DNA of 64,000 nt. Origin: an uncultured Treponema sp. Lineage in GTDB: Bacteria > Spirochaetota > Spirochaetia > Treponematales > Treponemataceae. The position numbers and the translations under genes were made by a program. Below the pieces are notes generated by a model. It worked only from the letters and a program-made list of their open reading frames with translations, did not search any database and was not told the origin of the DNA. Below are positions 1-9,348 of the stretch, one piece after another (position 1 is the stretch's first letter; every line of letters begins with the position of its first letter). The DNA is taken from contig CALHVG010000008.1 in assembly GCA_938039145.1 (NCBI GenBank), forward strand, positions 28,569 through 92,568, read 5' to 3'.

Positions 1-1044
1 ATACTTAAGCTGTTCCTTAACTCCGTTTGAAAGGGAATCGTTTGTAGTGATGTCCTTTCTTGGCGGAATCTGGTCAGTCATTTCATACCTTTTCTGAAGC
101 ATTTCTTTTGAGGTCATGAATTTTGCAAAAGCCTTTGCCTGATCCGGGAATTCGGAATATGAAGATACGAATGCAAGTCTTACTCCTGAGAATGAGTTTG
201 CAGCTTCTTTTCCTGTTCCGGGGAACGCAGGAATTGTAGAAATACCGATATCGATTCCGGCAGCCTTGAAGTCGTTTGTCTTCCAAGGACCGGTGATAAT
301 CATAGCAGCTTTTCCTTCGGTGAATTCGGCGTTACAGAAGTCGCCTGATGCATCAGCTGCAGGAATGTCAAGAATCTGCTTCCTGAGTCCCTGGAAATAT
401 GTAAGACCTTTGATTGCGTTTGCACTGTTCAGGTTGTGCTGTTTTCTGTCATCGTGGTTAGGTCCGAACAAAGGAGCTCCGAAAGATTCCATGAACATAT
501 ATCCATAGTATCCGTCGGTAACCGGCCATACAAGCGCATACTTATTTTCAGCCTTGCTGTTGAAATTCTTTGCAAAAGCAATAACTTCGTCCCAGTTCTT
601 CGGAGCGTTCTTGATGAGCGCCTTATTGTAGAACAACGCATAAGTTTCGGCACCAAGCGGATAACCGTACACAATGCCGTTATAAGACGCACCTGCTTTT
701 GCCATAGGAATGAAGTCAGCCATATATGCGGCTGCATCATCTACAGGAAGAACGTGTCCACCGGTAACCAATGCACCTATGTGATCATGCGGAGTAACAA
801 AAATATCAGCTCCTACTCCGGCAGGTCCGTCAAGTTCTATCTTTGCGCGAGCGTCTGTAGACTCTACGGGCTCAAAGTAGAATTTCGTCTTCTTGTCGAT
901 TTTCTTGTAGGCATTGATTGCATACTGAACGAATTTTTTTTCAGGTCCAGCAGATTCCCAAATCATCAACTGCGCCTGACCGGCGGCAAACAGTGATGAT
1001 GTTGCCATAGCAAAAGCCATTGCGGCACAAACGATTCTTTTCAT
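1..1044 (-). CDS. MalE-like maltodextrin ABC transporter substrate-binding protein (3' end outside window)
   Basis: Periplasmic binding protein of a carbohydrate ABC importer. An open frame of 348 codons runs off the left edge without a stop, so the gene is partial. It starts with a signal peptide (MKRIVCAAMAFAMATSSLFA) that has no lipobox cysteine, so it should be a soluble periplasmic protein, unlike the lipoprotein binding protein near 43 kb. MalE-type features follow: a GADIFVTPHD segment, YPLGAETYALFYNK, and TEGKAAMIITGPWK near residue 235. The start has a GGAGG-type ribosome site a few bases upstream. It lies 27 bp downstream of the secreted pullulanase gene on the same strand, so the pair forms an operon for hydrolysing and importing alpha-glucan oligosaccharides; permease genes would be expected beyond the edge. 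The family is certain; maltodextrin specificity is inferred from similarity and context. Confidence 0.88.
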   Translation of the reverse strand, partial: MKRIVCAAMAFAMATSSLFAAGQAQLMIWESAGPEKKFVQYAINAYKKIDKKTKFYFEPVESTDARAKIELDGPAGVGADIFVTPHDHIGALVTGGHVLPVDDAAAYMADFIPMAKAGASYNGIVYGYPLGAETYALFYNKALIKNAPKNWDEVIAFAKNFNSKAENKYALVWPVTDGYYGYMFMESFGAPLFGPNHDDRKQHNLNSANAIKGLTYFQGLRKQILDIPAADASGDFCNAEFTEGKAAMIITGPWKTNDFKAAGIDIGISTIPAFPGTGKEAANSFSGVRLAFVSSYSEFPDQAKAFAKFMTSKEMLQKRYEMTDQIPPRKDITTNDSLSNGVKEQLKY

Positions 1045-1071
1045 TTTATCCTCCATAATAAAAAGACTCTT

Positions 1072-3804
1072 TTATAAACGAATGACCGTAGCGGTAAGAG
1101 GGTCAAGGGTTACTGATTTTCCAGAGATTTTCACACCCTTAGGTTCAGTAATTCCACCATTATCGGCGGTCTCGTTATCTATTAATATTACACCATTATC
1201 CAGAAAAACGCCAACATTTATTTCCGCACTTTTCATTCCCGCATTCACAAGGACAAACCATCTGTTCTTTCCTTCTTTTGCGACGTAGCCGAACAGAAGC
1301 CCTGCGGAATCCTCAAGGTTCAGACTCTTGAAATTCTTTCGGATTTTTTTTGCGTCCCCTACCCTGAACACGCTGTTAGCCTTTCGGATTTCGATAAGAC
1401 CTGCCGTGTATTTCCTTAGACTTTCGTAGTCCTCGTCCAAAGTCCACACGAACTGGTTTATGTTGTCGGAAGAGTCATAACTGTTCCTTACAAAATTTCC
1501 GATTGTCTCGTTTTTAACTCCACGAATATTGGGCTTTGTTCTTCCGCATTCCTGACCGGAATGAAGGAACGCAAGTCCCTGGGAAGTCAGCACCATGAAA
1601 TTTCCGAGTTTAAGCCGATTTATTATCTCAGCCCTGTCTTTTTTTTCGTCAAGGCGAAGATTATGAACAACCGTATCGTGGAGAGTAAGCCCGTCGTGGC
1701 ATACGATATAGTTCAGATTATCGCCTGGGTCGTCCGCATGATAGTTACTGAGCGGGTCTCCTGTAACATTGCAGAAAAGACGCATTCCGTCCGTGGATTT
1801 TTTTGTTATAAAACCTCGTCCCGTCTCGTTAAAACCGCCAGCTTTTATAAGATCCCGAAACTCGTCGTTGAACACGGAAATATTGTTCGTCTTTGACATA
1901 TAATTCTGGTCAAGCCCTACAGTTCCTTTCTCACCGTTGTACATCTTCCAGCCTTCACCTTCAAAAAGAACGTAAGGATTCAATTTTGAGCAAGCAGAAT
2001 ATGAATCGGTAACGGAAGAAGATTCCATAAGTCCCATCAAGTCGAACCGGAATCCGTCCACCATGAAGTTTTTCACCCAGTGCGAAGTTGAATCCACGAC
2101 AATGCGTTTCATCATTTTCCGTTCGGTCGCGGTGTCGTTTCCGCAGCCCGACGCGGACTTGAAGCCGCCCTTTGCGTCCATTCTGAAATAGTAGCCCGGA
2201 ACAATGTCGTCAAGGAACTGTGTTCCAGCCATATGGTTGTACACCACGTCCAAAAGAACGCCGATGCCTGCCTTATGACATTCGTCTATAAGATTTCGCA
2301 GTTCTCTTATGCGGCAGTACGGATCGTTCGCATCGCTTGAAAACCATCCTTCAGGCGTAAAATAATTGTGAGGGTCGTAGCCCCAGTTGTAATTGTTTCC
2401 GCCGACCGTTCCCGAATCCTCGTACGCCTTGTTGTTTTCATCGTTGAAGTAGAAATTCACCACAGGCATGAGCTGCACATGGGTAATTCCAAGACTTTTT
2501 AAGTACGGAATTTTTTCGATGAAAGCATTGTACGTTCCGGGCGTAGAGAAAACTTTAGAATCGGGAGAGATTGTAAAATCCCTTACCGACACTTCGTATA
2601 TAACCGCATCCTCACGCTTTGAAAGAGGAACATAGGATTGGGTCATTTTTCCAGCCTTGTCGCTTGCAAGGTTCACTACGGCTGCTCGGCCGACTGCACC
2701 CTTACCATCGTGATTTGCCATGGAAAGAGCGTAAGGATCAAGAACGGTAACCGTTCCCTTGGAATTCTTCAATGTGTAGTCGTAGAAAAGCCCGTCTATA
2801 TCAGAGCCATCGTACACATAAGTCCAAGTTCCAGTTTCCGAAGATTTTTTCATGTCGAATACGTGAAGGGGTGTTTTATCCTTAGCCTTTTCGTATATGT
2901 TCAGTTTTGCGTCCGACGAAGTAGGAGCCCAAAGATTGAAAGCCGCCTTGGTTCCGTCAAAATCGCAGCCCAAAACGACTTTTGAATCCGGCACGGATTT
3001 TTCAGCCATTTTTACGGCAAGTTCGCTTGAATTAATGTTTGCGTCTCCCATGAAAGCGGCGTTTGAAAGAATCAGGGAGTCGCCTATGTCCGCATTCTCG
3101 GAAAGCTCTATGACAACCTTGTTCGCCATGTTCACAGAAAAATCCGAAGGATTTTCTTCATTATATACTTTGGAAATCTTGTATTCTTTTCCTTCCGATG
3201 TGCGAACTGAAAAACCCGAAGAGCCGCCGTCTGTGTCAAGACCGTAACGCCCCGAAAGTTTTACACGGACTTCGTTAGTTTTTGAAAGAACCGCAGTTTT
3301 CACGGACGGTCTGTAATCCGCCGCCGCATACGTAGAAGAATCCCCGGAAAAAATCGCGACTTTCTTTGACAGCATGGCGTTCCACATACGGTCGTCCCGT
3401 CCGTCTTTTATCCAGTCGTCTTTCTGTCGGACTATCATACCCACAGAACCTTCGGAAGATACGGGTTTTGCGCCGCCTGTTGTAGAGCCGTCAAGTTTTA
3501 GGCGCATATAGCCTATGCCGTCCTGAACCTTCCATTCCTGCGTGTAAGGCCATGCGGCAGCACCGTCTCCGCCGGGATTTGCCCATATCCACAAAGCCCA
3601 CGGAGCGTAGTTTTTGTCCTTTCTGACATAATAGACAACAAATTCATCACCCTTGGGATTTAATTTTGCGTCAAGTGCAAGAACTTCCTGCATCTGAGCC
3701 GGAGCGGCGTTCTCGAACGAACCGGGTTTTCCCGAATTTTGAGAAAACACCGCCGAAGAAAGAATCGCAAAAAAAGCGACGAAAAAAATTGTTTTTGTCT
3801 TCAT
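1072..3804 (-). CDS. Secreted pullulanase-type glycoside hydrolase family 13 enzyme
   Basis: Hydrolyses alpha-1,6 branches in pullulan, glycogen or starch fragments. The 910-residue protein begins with a signal peptide (MKTKTIFFVAFFAILSSAVFS). The N-terminal part, with WALWIWANPGGDG, looks like a CBM41 starch-binding module. A CBM48-like region (FNLWAPTSSDAKLNIYE) precedes the GH13 barrel. Catalytic-barrel motifs are the pullulanase signature YNWGYDPHNY near residue 470, DVVYNH near 518, GFRFDLMG (nucleophile Asp) near 583, FEGEGW (acid/base Glu) near 613 and CHDGLTLHD near 700. The start was set at the ATG before the signal peptide because it has a GGAG ribosome site; an upstream in-frame extension has no such support. 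It is the first gene of the operon with the MalE-like protein. Pullulanase rather than another debranching enzyme is inferred from the YNWGYDP signature. Confidence 0.9.
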   Translation of the reverse strand: MKTKTIFFVAFFAILSSAVFSQNSGKPGSFENAAPAQMQEVLALDAKLNPKGDEFVVYYVRKDKNYAPWALWIWANPGGDGAAAWPYTQEWKVQDGIGYMRLKLDGSTTGGAKPVSSEGSVGMIVRQKDDWIKDGRDDRMWNAMLSKKVAIFSGDSSTYAAADYRPSVKTAVLSKTNEVRVKLSGRYGLDTDGGSSGFSVRTSEGKEYKISKVYNEENPSDFSVNMANKVVIELSENADIGDSLILSNAAFMGDANINSSELAVKMAEKSVPDSKVVLGCDFDGTKAAFNLWAPTSSDAKLNIYEKAKDKTPLHVFDMKKSSETGTWTYVYDGSDIDGLFYDYTLKNSKGTVTVLDPYALSMANHDGKGAVGRAAVVNLASDKAGKMTQSYVPLSKREDAVIYEVSVRDFTISPDSKVFSTPGTYNAFIEKIPYLKSLGITHVQLMPVVNFYFNDENNKAYEDSGTVGGNNYNWGYDPHNYFTPEGWFSSDANDPYCRIRELRNLIDECHKAGIGVLLDVVYNHMAGTQFLDDIVPGYYFRMDAKGGFKSASGCGNDTATERKMMKRIVVDSTSHWVKNFMVDGFRFDLMGLMESSSVTDSYSACSKLNPYVLFEGEGWKMYNGEKGTVGLDQNYMSKTNNISVFNDEFRDLIKAGGFNETGRGFITKKSTDGMRLFCNVTGDPLSNYHADDPGDNLNYIVCHDGLTLHDTVVHNLRLDEKKDRAEIINRLKLGNFMVLTSQGLAFLHSGQECGRTKPNIRGVKNETIGNFVRNSYDSSDNINQFVWTLDEDYESLRKYTAGLIEIRKANSVFRVGDAKKIRKNFKSLNLEDSAGLLFGYVAKEGKNRWFVLVNAGMKSAEINVGVFLDNGVILIDNETADNGGITEPKGVKISGKSVTLDPLTATVIRL

Positions 3805-3837
3805 AAAAATGAACTCCAAATGATTTAGTACCGTAAT

Positions 3838-3865
3838 AGAATAACACAGTTTTTTACTTTGGCAA
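3838..3865 (-). promoter_or_regulatory. Candidate sigma-70 promoter for the pullulanase operon
   Basis: TTGCCA and TATTCT are separated by 16 bp, about 34 nt upstream of the pullulanase start codon. Found by inspection only. Confidence 0.4.
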
Positions 3866-3952
3866 GAAAATTGACAAAATGAATCAAAAAAAATCCGGCA
3901 AAAAATCGAATATTTCCAAAACCGAAGAAAAATTAAAAGCACGAGCGGATTT

Positions 3953-4942
3953 TTAAAGATTCAGCATCCTGTCTTCCGGGACTTTCAAAAAATATTCATT
4001 CAGCACAAGTTTTGTTTCGTCCACGGAGGATGCGTTCATAATCCGTGTCTTTAAATAATGGGCGAACGAAAAATTGTCGGCATAATAGGAAAAGAATCTT
4101 TTTATGCGAGTCTTCCAGAATTCCGGCGGCTGATATTTTTGTATGCCTTCTATATAAGAAAAAGCTAGTTCGTCAAGAAAGATAGGCTTGGACAAAGCGA
4201 TTTTTTTCAGCTCCGCAAAAATCCACGGTTTTTGGACTGAAGCACGCCCAATCATAACGGCGGAACAGGACGGACAAGCGGAAACGACATCCAAAAACGT
4301 TTTTTGGGAGGAAACATCTCCGTTCACGACAACCTCCACTCCTTCGTTTTTGTAGCGGAACGCAAGTTCTTCTGCATATTCATAGCGAGGACGGGTTCTG
4401 TATTTTTCCTTTTGCGTCCTTGGATGAAGCGTTATGCGTTCGACACCGTTTTTCACAAGCATATCGGTGAACAAAAAAAATCCACTTTCGGTAAAATCAT
4501 CCGAGCCGAGCCGGCATTTTACAGAAAGACGTTTTCGCTTTACTCCGACTTCGGCTTCGCAATTTTCCAAAGCGGAACGGACTTCACGGACAAGACATTC
4601 GGTTTCGGAAATGTCTTTAAGCATCCATGCGATTCCAGCGCCGCTTTTCACTATTTCCGGAGCAGAACAGCCCATGTTTATGTCTATTCCAAGTCCGGGA
4701 AGAAACGAAAGCTCACAGGCGGCTTTTGCCATCGAAGGAACGTCGCGACCCGTAATTTGCCAGACCATTTTTTCGGGAGCGGGAAAAGGATTTATATAGA
4801 ACTTTTCGAACGGCCCTTTGTTCAGAAGGGACGCCGCATTTATCATCTCGTTGTAGTATTCGTCGCATCCGCCGAACTTTTCCACAAGGATTCTGAACGC
4901 AGGATGACTTATAGTCGCCATTGGGGCGGATATGAGTTTCAT
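3953..4942 (-). CDS. tRNA-dihydrouridine synthase (DusB-like)
   Basis: FMN-dependent reduction of uridine to dihydrouridine in tRNA. The 329-residue length fits the family. Visible signatures are the N-terminal ISAPMATISHPAFR, GIDINMGCSAPEIVKSGAG with the catalytic Cys at residue 92, ITLHPRTQ, VVVNGDVSS and MIGRASVQKPWIF. Positions usually held by Pro (GCPAP) and Ile (VKIRLG) read GCSAP and VKCRLG, so it is a divergent member. It lies upstream of and divergent to the DUF975 membrane gene; the two starts are about 70 bp apart. Which Dus subfamily, and so which tRNA position, cannot be settled from sequence alone. Confidence 0.88.
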   Translation of the reverse strand: MKLISAPMATISHPAFRILVEKFGGCDEYYNEMINAASLLNKGPFEKFYINPFPAPEKMVWQITGRDVPSMAKAACELSFLPGLGIDINMGCSAPEIVKSGAGIAWMLKDISETECLVREVRSALENCEAEVGVKRKRLSVKCRLGSDDFTESGFFLFTDMLVKNGVERITLHPRTQKEKYRTRPRYEYAEELAFRYKNEGVEVVVNGDVSSQKTFLDVVSACPSCSAVMIGRASVQKPWIFAELKKIALSKPIFLDELAFSYIEGIQKYQPPEFWKTRIKRFFSYYADNFSFAHYLKTRIMNASSVDETKLVLNEYFLKVPEDRMLNL

Positions 4943-4978
4943 GCCGCTATTTTACTTCCGCAACGGCATGATTGTAAA

Positions 4979-5007
4979 TTGACACACACTGTTTTAGGGA
5001 GTATTTT
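4979..5007 (+). promoter_or_regulatory. Promoter placed to give a leaderless mRNA for the DUF975 gene
   Basis: TTGACA, a 17-bp spacer and TATTTT, ending 6 nt before the ATG at 5014. Transcription would start at or next to the start codon. A GGGAG lies 12 nt before the ATG, inside the promoter spacer, too far for a normal ribosome site. Confidence 0.6.
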
Positions 5008-5013
5008 AGTATC

Positions 5014-5751
5014 ATGTTTGACAGAAAAAAATACAAAAGATTTGCAAGAATGCAACTAAAATCAAGATGGCTTACGCCTGTTCTTATGACGCTCATCGCA
5101 TTTGTAATTATTTTTGCGATGAATATTCCTGCTTTCATCAACAGTCTCAAGGATTCGTTTAAAACCATGGATATCATCATAGACAGCGGTCCGGAGATTG
5201 CAAACCGCCTTCTTTTCTCAATGCCCCAATCCCCTTATTGGAAAGCGGTGTACAACCTTGCATCTTGGGCTGGAATGTTGGTGCAGTTCGTACTTGAGTT
5301 TTCCATGATCAGCGTGTACGTAAAGATGAGCCATGGTCCGGAACCTGTCAGTATAGAAAACTTCATCGAAGGACTTTCGCTTTGGGCAAAGGGAATCCTT
5401 TGCGGCATGTGGAAAGCACTATGGATATTCCTGTGGTCGCTTCTTTTCATCATCCCCGGACTCGTGAAATCCTACGCATATTCGCAGACAGAATACCTTC
5501 TGAACGAATACCCTGAGCTTTCGGTAACAAAAGCCATGAGAATCAGCATACTGATAACAAGAGGCTACAAGGGAGACCTTTTCATTCAGGACCTTTCATT
5601 CATAGGATGGCAAATACTTGCGACGCTGTCCCTAGGAATAGGCTATCTTTGGCTTGTACCGTATATGTACATGACAAGGGTGAATGCGTTCCACGGACTT
5701 TTGCGTGATGCGGTAGCCGCAGGCATAATCACAAAAGAAGACCTGAAGTAA
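5014..5751 (+). CDS. DUF975-family integral membrane protein
   Basis: A 245-residue membrane protein of unknown function. It has hydrophobic segments near residues 22-42, 75-105, 130-155 and 185-215. The N-terminal layout (a short basic stretch before the first helix, MFDRKKYKRFARMQLKSRW) and the internal SYAYSQTEYLL segment followed by an EYPELSVTKAM-like motif match what I know of the DUF975 family. The gene lies 20 bp upstream of the sppA start, so the two are probably co-transcribed, suggesting a role in the envelope. The start is the first ATG after a promoter that leaves almost no leader. Confidence 0.75.
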   Translation: MFDRKKYKRFARMQLKSRWLTPVLMTLIAFVIIFAMNIPAFINSLKDSFKTMDIIIDSGPEIANRLLFSMPQSPYWKAVYNLASWAGMLVQFVLEFSMISVYVKMSHGPEPVSIENFIEGLSLWAKGILCGMWKALWIFLWSLLFIIPGLVKSYAYSQTEYLLNEYPELSVTKAMRISILITRGYKGDLFIQDLSFIGWQILATLSLGIGYLWLVPYMYMTRVNAFHGLLRDAVAAGIITKEDLK

Positions 5752-5771
5752 GTTTTTTATAGGTGAACGGA

Positions 5772-6743
5772 ATGAAAAACAACAAAAAAAACGGAATCAT
5801 CGTGCTTGTAATAATAATGGTTGTCGTGGCCCTTACAATCGTATCAAGTTTTCTTGGTCAGGGAAAAGATTCCGAACAAAAGAACCGCAGGAATCCTGAT
5901 TTCAGGTACATAATGGAAAAAAAGCCAAAGGACAACTACATAGCCGCGCTTTACATAAACGGCGTTATAGAAGCCGCAAACATGGAATACAACCAGGAAT
6001 GGCTTTTGGACACCATAAAAACGCTGAAAAACGACGGCAACAACATGGCGCTCGCAATATTCATCGACAGCCCCGGAGGCTCAGTGTACGAGGCGGACGA
6101 GGCTTACCTTGCCCTTCAAGACTACAAGACATCCGGGAAAAAAATATACGTCTACCAAGGAAGCCTTGCGGCCTCCGGCGGATACTACATTTCATGCGCG
6201 GCGGACAAAATCTATGCAAACAGGAACACGCTCACAGGCTCAATCGGAGTAATCATGGGAAGTTCTTACGACATAACGGGTCTCCTTGAAAAACTCGGAA
6301 TCAAGTCGGAGACCATCCATGCCGGAAAGAACAAGACAATGTTCAGCCCGAACGAACCGGTTACCGACGAACAACGAAAAATCATGCAGTCCATAGCGGA
6401 CGAATGCCACGAGCAGTTCATGGGAATAGTCGCAATGAGCAGGAACATTCCAATGGTGGAACTGAGAAAAATCGCCGACGGAAGGATTTACACAGCAAAC
6501 CAGGCGTTGAAGAACGGACTTATAGACGCTATCGACTCGTGGGACGGAATGATTAAAGAGATGAGCGAATCCTGCTTTGACGGAATGACTTTTCCGGTTG
6601 TGGACTACAGATACGAACGGAAACGCTCGCTCAGGGACTTCATGTTTGAGACTTTATTCAAGCATGGCGAGCTAAAATCCATGAGCAATGTCTTTTCGGA
6701 GATATCGCTTCGCTATCCCGCATACCTATACCAAAGACCCTAG
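5772..6743 (+). CDS. sppA: Signal peptide peptidase SppA, short 36K type
   Basis: Membrane-anchored serine protease that degrades cleaved signal peptides. The 323-residue protein has one N-terminal membrane anchor (about residues 8-28) and a single ClpP-like domain, as in the Bacillus-type SppA rather than the double-length E. coli type. The motif IFIDSPGGSVYEAD, the nucleophile Ser at about 135 (AASGGYYIS) and a candidate general-base Lys in AGKNKTM (186 or 188) are present. The ATG was chosen over a GTG 9 bp upstream because AGGTGA, a perfect anti-Shine-Dalgarno match, sits 5 nt before it. The 3' end overlaps the convergent recX gene by 18 bp. Confidence 0.93.
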   Translation: MKNNKKNGIIVLVIIMVVVALTIVSSFLGQGKDSEQKNRRNPDFRYIMEKKPKDNYIAALYINGVIEAANMEYNQEWLLDTIKTLKNDGNNMALAIFIDSPGGSVYEADEAYLALQDYKTSGKKIYVYQGSLAASGGYYISCAADKIYANRNTLTGSIGVIMGSSYDITGLLEKLGIKSETIHAGKNKTMFSPNEPVTDEQRKIMQSIADECHEQFMGIVAMSRNIPMVELRKIADGRIYTANQALKNGLIDAIDSWDGMIKEMSESCFDGMTFPVVDYRYERKRSLRDFMFETLFKHGELKSMSNVFSEISLRYPAYLYQRP

Positions 6744-7352
6744 ATTTTCTCCGATAATCCGCCTTGCAAGCGAGAGGGAAAAACCTTTCTGCATCATCGA
6801 GCGGATTATCTTTTCCTCGCTTGGATTTTTTGTGGTTCTAAGGAGTTTTCCAAGGCAGAGCCTACACATCTCTTCCTCGGAATTTTCCGAAAAGAACAGC
6901 TCCAACGCTTTTTCCGCATCCTCTTTTTTTATTCCACGGGACAAAAGCTCAAGGGACAACCTTGAGCGTCCCTCAAAATGATTCATCTTTCGCAGATTAA
7001 GCCAAGCCACGGAAAACCTATAGTCGGAAAGAAGCCCCTCGCATTCAAGATAATCCAATGCCATTTCTATGTGTTTCTTCTGATGTTTTTTCTTGAGCAA
7101 TTTAGCATAAAGCCCAAAACGGCATTGCTCGCTCCTTGAAAGATATTCTGTTGCCTTGACTTCGGCGGAGTACGCAAGAGCCGCCGAAATTATGTCGTCC
7201 TCTTTTTCAGAAGCAAATTCCGCCCCCGGAACAATCGCATCCGCATCAACAAGCGAAAGATACCTTATTCTCAAAAAAAAAGCAGACTCCATATCGGAGG
7301 TTATTTTTATTACCTCCGCTGAAATCTGCTCTACGTTCTTTATTAAGACCAT
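6726..7352 (-). CDS. recX: RecX-family regulator of RecA
   Basis: A 208-residue, mostly helical protein. The second half has the RecX three-helix repeat pattern: YLSRSEQCRFGLYAKLLKK, ALDYLECEGLLSDYRFSVAWLNLR and GRSRLSLELLSRGIKKEDAEKAL. RecX normally inhibits or tunes RecA filaments. It lies directly downstream of rpsI (15 bp) and is probably transcribed with rplM-rpsI. The N-terminal 60 residues are less conserved, as usual in the family. recA is not in the window. Confidence 0.85.
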   Translation of the reverse strand: MVLIKNVEQISAEVIKITSDMESAFFLRIRYLSLVDADAIVPGAEFASEKEDDIISAALAYSAEVKATEYLSRSEQCRFGLYAKLLKKKHQKKHIEMALDYLECEGLLSDYRFSVAWLNLRKMNHFEGRSRLSLELLSRGIKKEDAEKALELFFSENSEEEMCRLCLGKLLRTTKNPSEEKIIRSMMQKGFSLSLARRIIGENLGSLV

Positions 7353-7366
7353 TTCCGGTCCGAAAA

Positions 7367-7759
7367 CTAACGCTTTGAGAACTGGAATCGGCGGCGTGCG
7401 CCCTTCTGTCCGTACTTTTTTCGTTCAACCATACGGGAATCTCTTGTAAGATAACCGTTAGCTTTTAGAGAAGTTCTGCAATCAGGATCTATCTGAAGCA
7501 ATGCTCTTGCAATTCCGTGAGTGCAGGCGGCAGACTGACCGTTCAGCCCTCCTCCGGCAACCGTTATCACAATGTCGAACTTATTATCGTTCGATGTTAC
7601 AAGCAAAGGCTGATGAATGAGTTTTGCCTGCTCATCCGTGTTAAAATAATCCTTCGCATCCTTTCCGTTTATAACAATCTTTCCGGAACCTTCACGAACA
7701 AACACCCGCGCTACTGCGGTCTTTCTTCTTCCTGTTCCAATAGCAATGTTTTTTATCAT
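7367..7759 (-). CDS. rpsI: 30S ribosomal protein S9
   Basis: Small-subunit protein whose C-terminal tail reaches the P-site tRNA. The 130 residues show the family hallmarks: GTGRRKTAVARVF near the start, the GGGLNGQSAACTHGIARAL core and the basic tail GARRRFQFSKR ending in Arg. It follows rplM by 18 bp, the usual L13-S9 pair. Confidence 0.98.
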   Translation of the reverse strand: MIKNIAIGTGRRKTAVARVFVREGSGKIVINGKDAKDYFNTDEQAKLIHQPLLVTSNDNKFDIVITVAGGGLNGQSAACTHGIARALLQIDPDCRTSLKANGYLTRDSRMVERKKYGQKGARRRFQFSKR

Positions 7760-7777
7760 GTCCTGGTCTCCTTTGCG

Positions 7778-8206
7778 TTAAAGTTCTATAGCCTTTGGAT
7801 TCTGGGCTGCATGAGGGTGTTCGGCTCCGGCGTAAATTTTTACGCTGTCCATAAGAACACGTCCAAGACGACCGTGAGGAAGCATACCTTTTACGGCAAT
7901 CTTCAGCGGATCCGCAGGATGCTTTTCCATGAGTTTTTCAAACGTATGCTGTTTAAGTCCGCCCACGAAACCGGAATGATGATAATAAATCTTTTTCTGT
8001 TCCTTTCCGCCTGTCACAATGACCTTATCGGCGTTTATTATCACAACGTAATCTCCCATTGCCTGATTAGGCGTGAAAGTTACCTTGTTCTTTCCTCGAA
8101 CAATGGCGGCAACTTTTGCTGCCACCCTACCGAGCGTTTTTCCTTCAGCATCAATCAAAAACCAATTGCGCTTCTGTTCTTTCTCATTTACAAAAATAGT
8201 TTTCAT
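7778..8206 (-). CDS. rplM: 50S ribosomal protein L13
   Basis: Large-subunit assembly protein of 142 residues. Signatures are WFLIDAEGKTLGRVA, GDYVVIINADKV, HSGFVGGLKQHTFEKLMEKHP and KGMLPHGRLGR. AAGG precedes the ATG. The leader of about 150 nt between the 79-residue gene and this start is where an autoregulatory structure could lie, but none could be identified with confidence. Confidence 0.98.
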   Translation of the reverse strand: MKTIFVNEKEQKRNWFLIDAEGKTLGRVAAKVAAIVRGKNKVTFTPNQAMGDYVVIINADKVIVTGGKEQKKIYYHHSGFVGGLKQHTFEKLMEKHPADPLKIAVKGMLPHGRLGRVLMDSVKIYAGAEHPHAAQNPKAIEL

Positions 8207-8357
8207 GTATATACCTTAAAAATTAAAGTTATCGGCGGTCAATGCCTTTGCATCCGACAAATCGCACCAAGGATATCCGATGAGCAGTCAGACATCCTTT
8301 ATATACGGGGACTTGAAGTATACATTTTTTTCAAAATCGGGTCAATCTTCTTTAGGA

Positions 8358-8597
8358 TTATTTTGCCCCTGCGTTCTCTCCGGCGGATGCCTCTTTCTCT
8401 TCTCGTTTTGCTTCTTTCTTGTCTTTTATGTCAGCCGCACCGATAAAAAGAAGAATAAGTCCTATGAATGCCGAAAGAACAGGAGCCGCTCCCTTTAGAA
8501 AATCGATTACCTGCGGTCCCCATGAAAGCGGAAACATCGGAAGAACCGAAAAAACGCAGAACGCTATCAAAAAAAGCCCCAGAATTAAAGAAACCAT
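8358..8597 (-). CDS. Small two-helix membrane protein, unknown function
   Basis: A 79-residue protein with two hydrophobic segments (about residues 3-24 and 36-55) and a charged, Lys/Glu-rich C-terminal tail. A strong GGAG ribosome site 6 nt before the ATG and a stop shortly before the rplM leader support a real gene. I do not recognise a family. It may be co-transcribed with rplM-rpsI. Confidence 0.6.
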   Translation of the reverse strand: MVSLILGLFLIAFCVFSVLPMFPLSWGPQVIDFLKGAAPVLSAFIGLILLFIGAADIKDKKEAKREEKEASAGENAGAK

Positions 8598-8706
8598 AAA
8601 AATCTCCTTTTGGATGTAAAATCATCTTTTACTATAACAAAATATGCGCATAACCTCAATAAACAGCCTCTGGCAGAATAAAGGGAAGATTTCCAATATA
8701 ACACAA

Positions 8707-8735
8707 ACGGGACGCAAGAAAATCTTGCGCCCCGT
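8707..8735 (-). terminator. Hairpin after the outer membrane protein pseudogene
   Basis: Two 13-nt arms, nearly complementary (ACGGGACGCAAGA with TCTTGCGCCCCGT), around a 3-nt loop. It lies about 30 nt past the stop of the pseudogene on the minus strand. The following tract is only moderately T-rich, so termination is likely but not certain. Confidence 0.5.
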
Positions 8736-8767
8736 CCGTCTTATAAAACAAAGATTAGATGTAAATA

Positions 8768-9348
8768 TTAGAACTTGTATCCGGCTCCGATACCAACATC
8801 GATTTTGTAGCCAAGATATTTATCTGTATTGGACACACCATCAGCCTTGTTTATATGGAAACCTACCAATGCCTGCGGACGAAGATAGATACGGCTGGAA
8901 AGGGAAATATCCGAACCTACACCAAAGTCAATCCAGACGCGGTCATTATTGGTGGAATTCTGAGCATCCTTAACGATATCAAGGTCGAATCCGAAAAGCG
9001 GATATATTTTTGCGACAGAACCAATCTTGAAAGGAAATTTTCCAAGAAGGCCCAAGTTCACAAAATGGATTCTAGCCAACGCCTCGGTAGTAGTTGTGGT
9101 ACTTCCAATTATCCTGGTCTGCTTTGCATTTCCTACGGTATAACTGGAGCCCAAAGAAAGGGTCGCATACTGAGCATCAAAGAAAAACTTCAAGCCCATA
9201 TTGTTCTGCGTATTTCTGACTATTGCCGAACTATTGGTAACAGTTGCACCCTAGAAGCTGTAATCAAGCATGCTTCCGGCGCTGACATCAAGCGCAAACA
9301 AAGCACTTGAAACACACAGTGCAATTACGACTGCAAATATCTTTTTCA
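8768..9348 (-). pseudogene. Outer-membrane beta-barrel protein, broken by a frameshift and an amber codon
   Basis: The ATG at 9348 has a good GGAG ribosome site and encodes a signal peptide (MKKIFAVVIALCVSSA). At about 9300 one base is missing relative to the expected reading (A-L-F-A-L-D-V-S-A-G), so the initiating frame goes off into nonsense. The continuing frame then meets TAG at 9253-9251, after which it stays open to the stop. That frame reads as a beta-barrel protein: alternating hydrophobic strands, FFDAQYATLSLGSSYTVG, IYLRPQALVGFHINK and a terminal aromatic GIGAGYKF. An internal ATG at 9199 would give 143 residues with no signal peptide. Two independent lesions indicate decay, though sequencing error at one site cannot be excluded. 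Confidence 0.8.
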
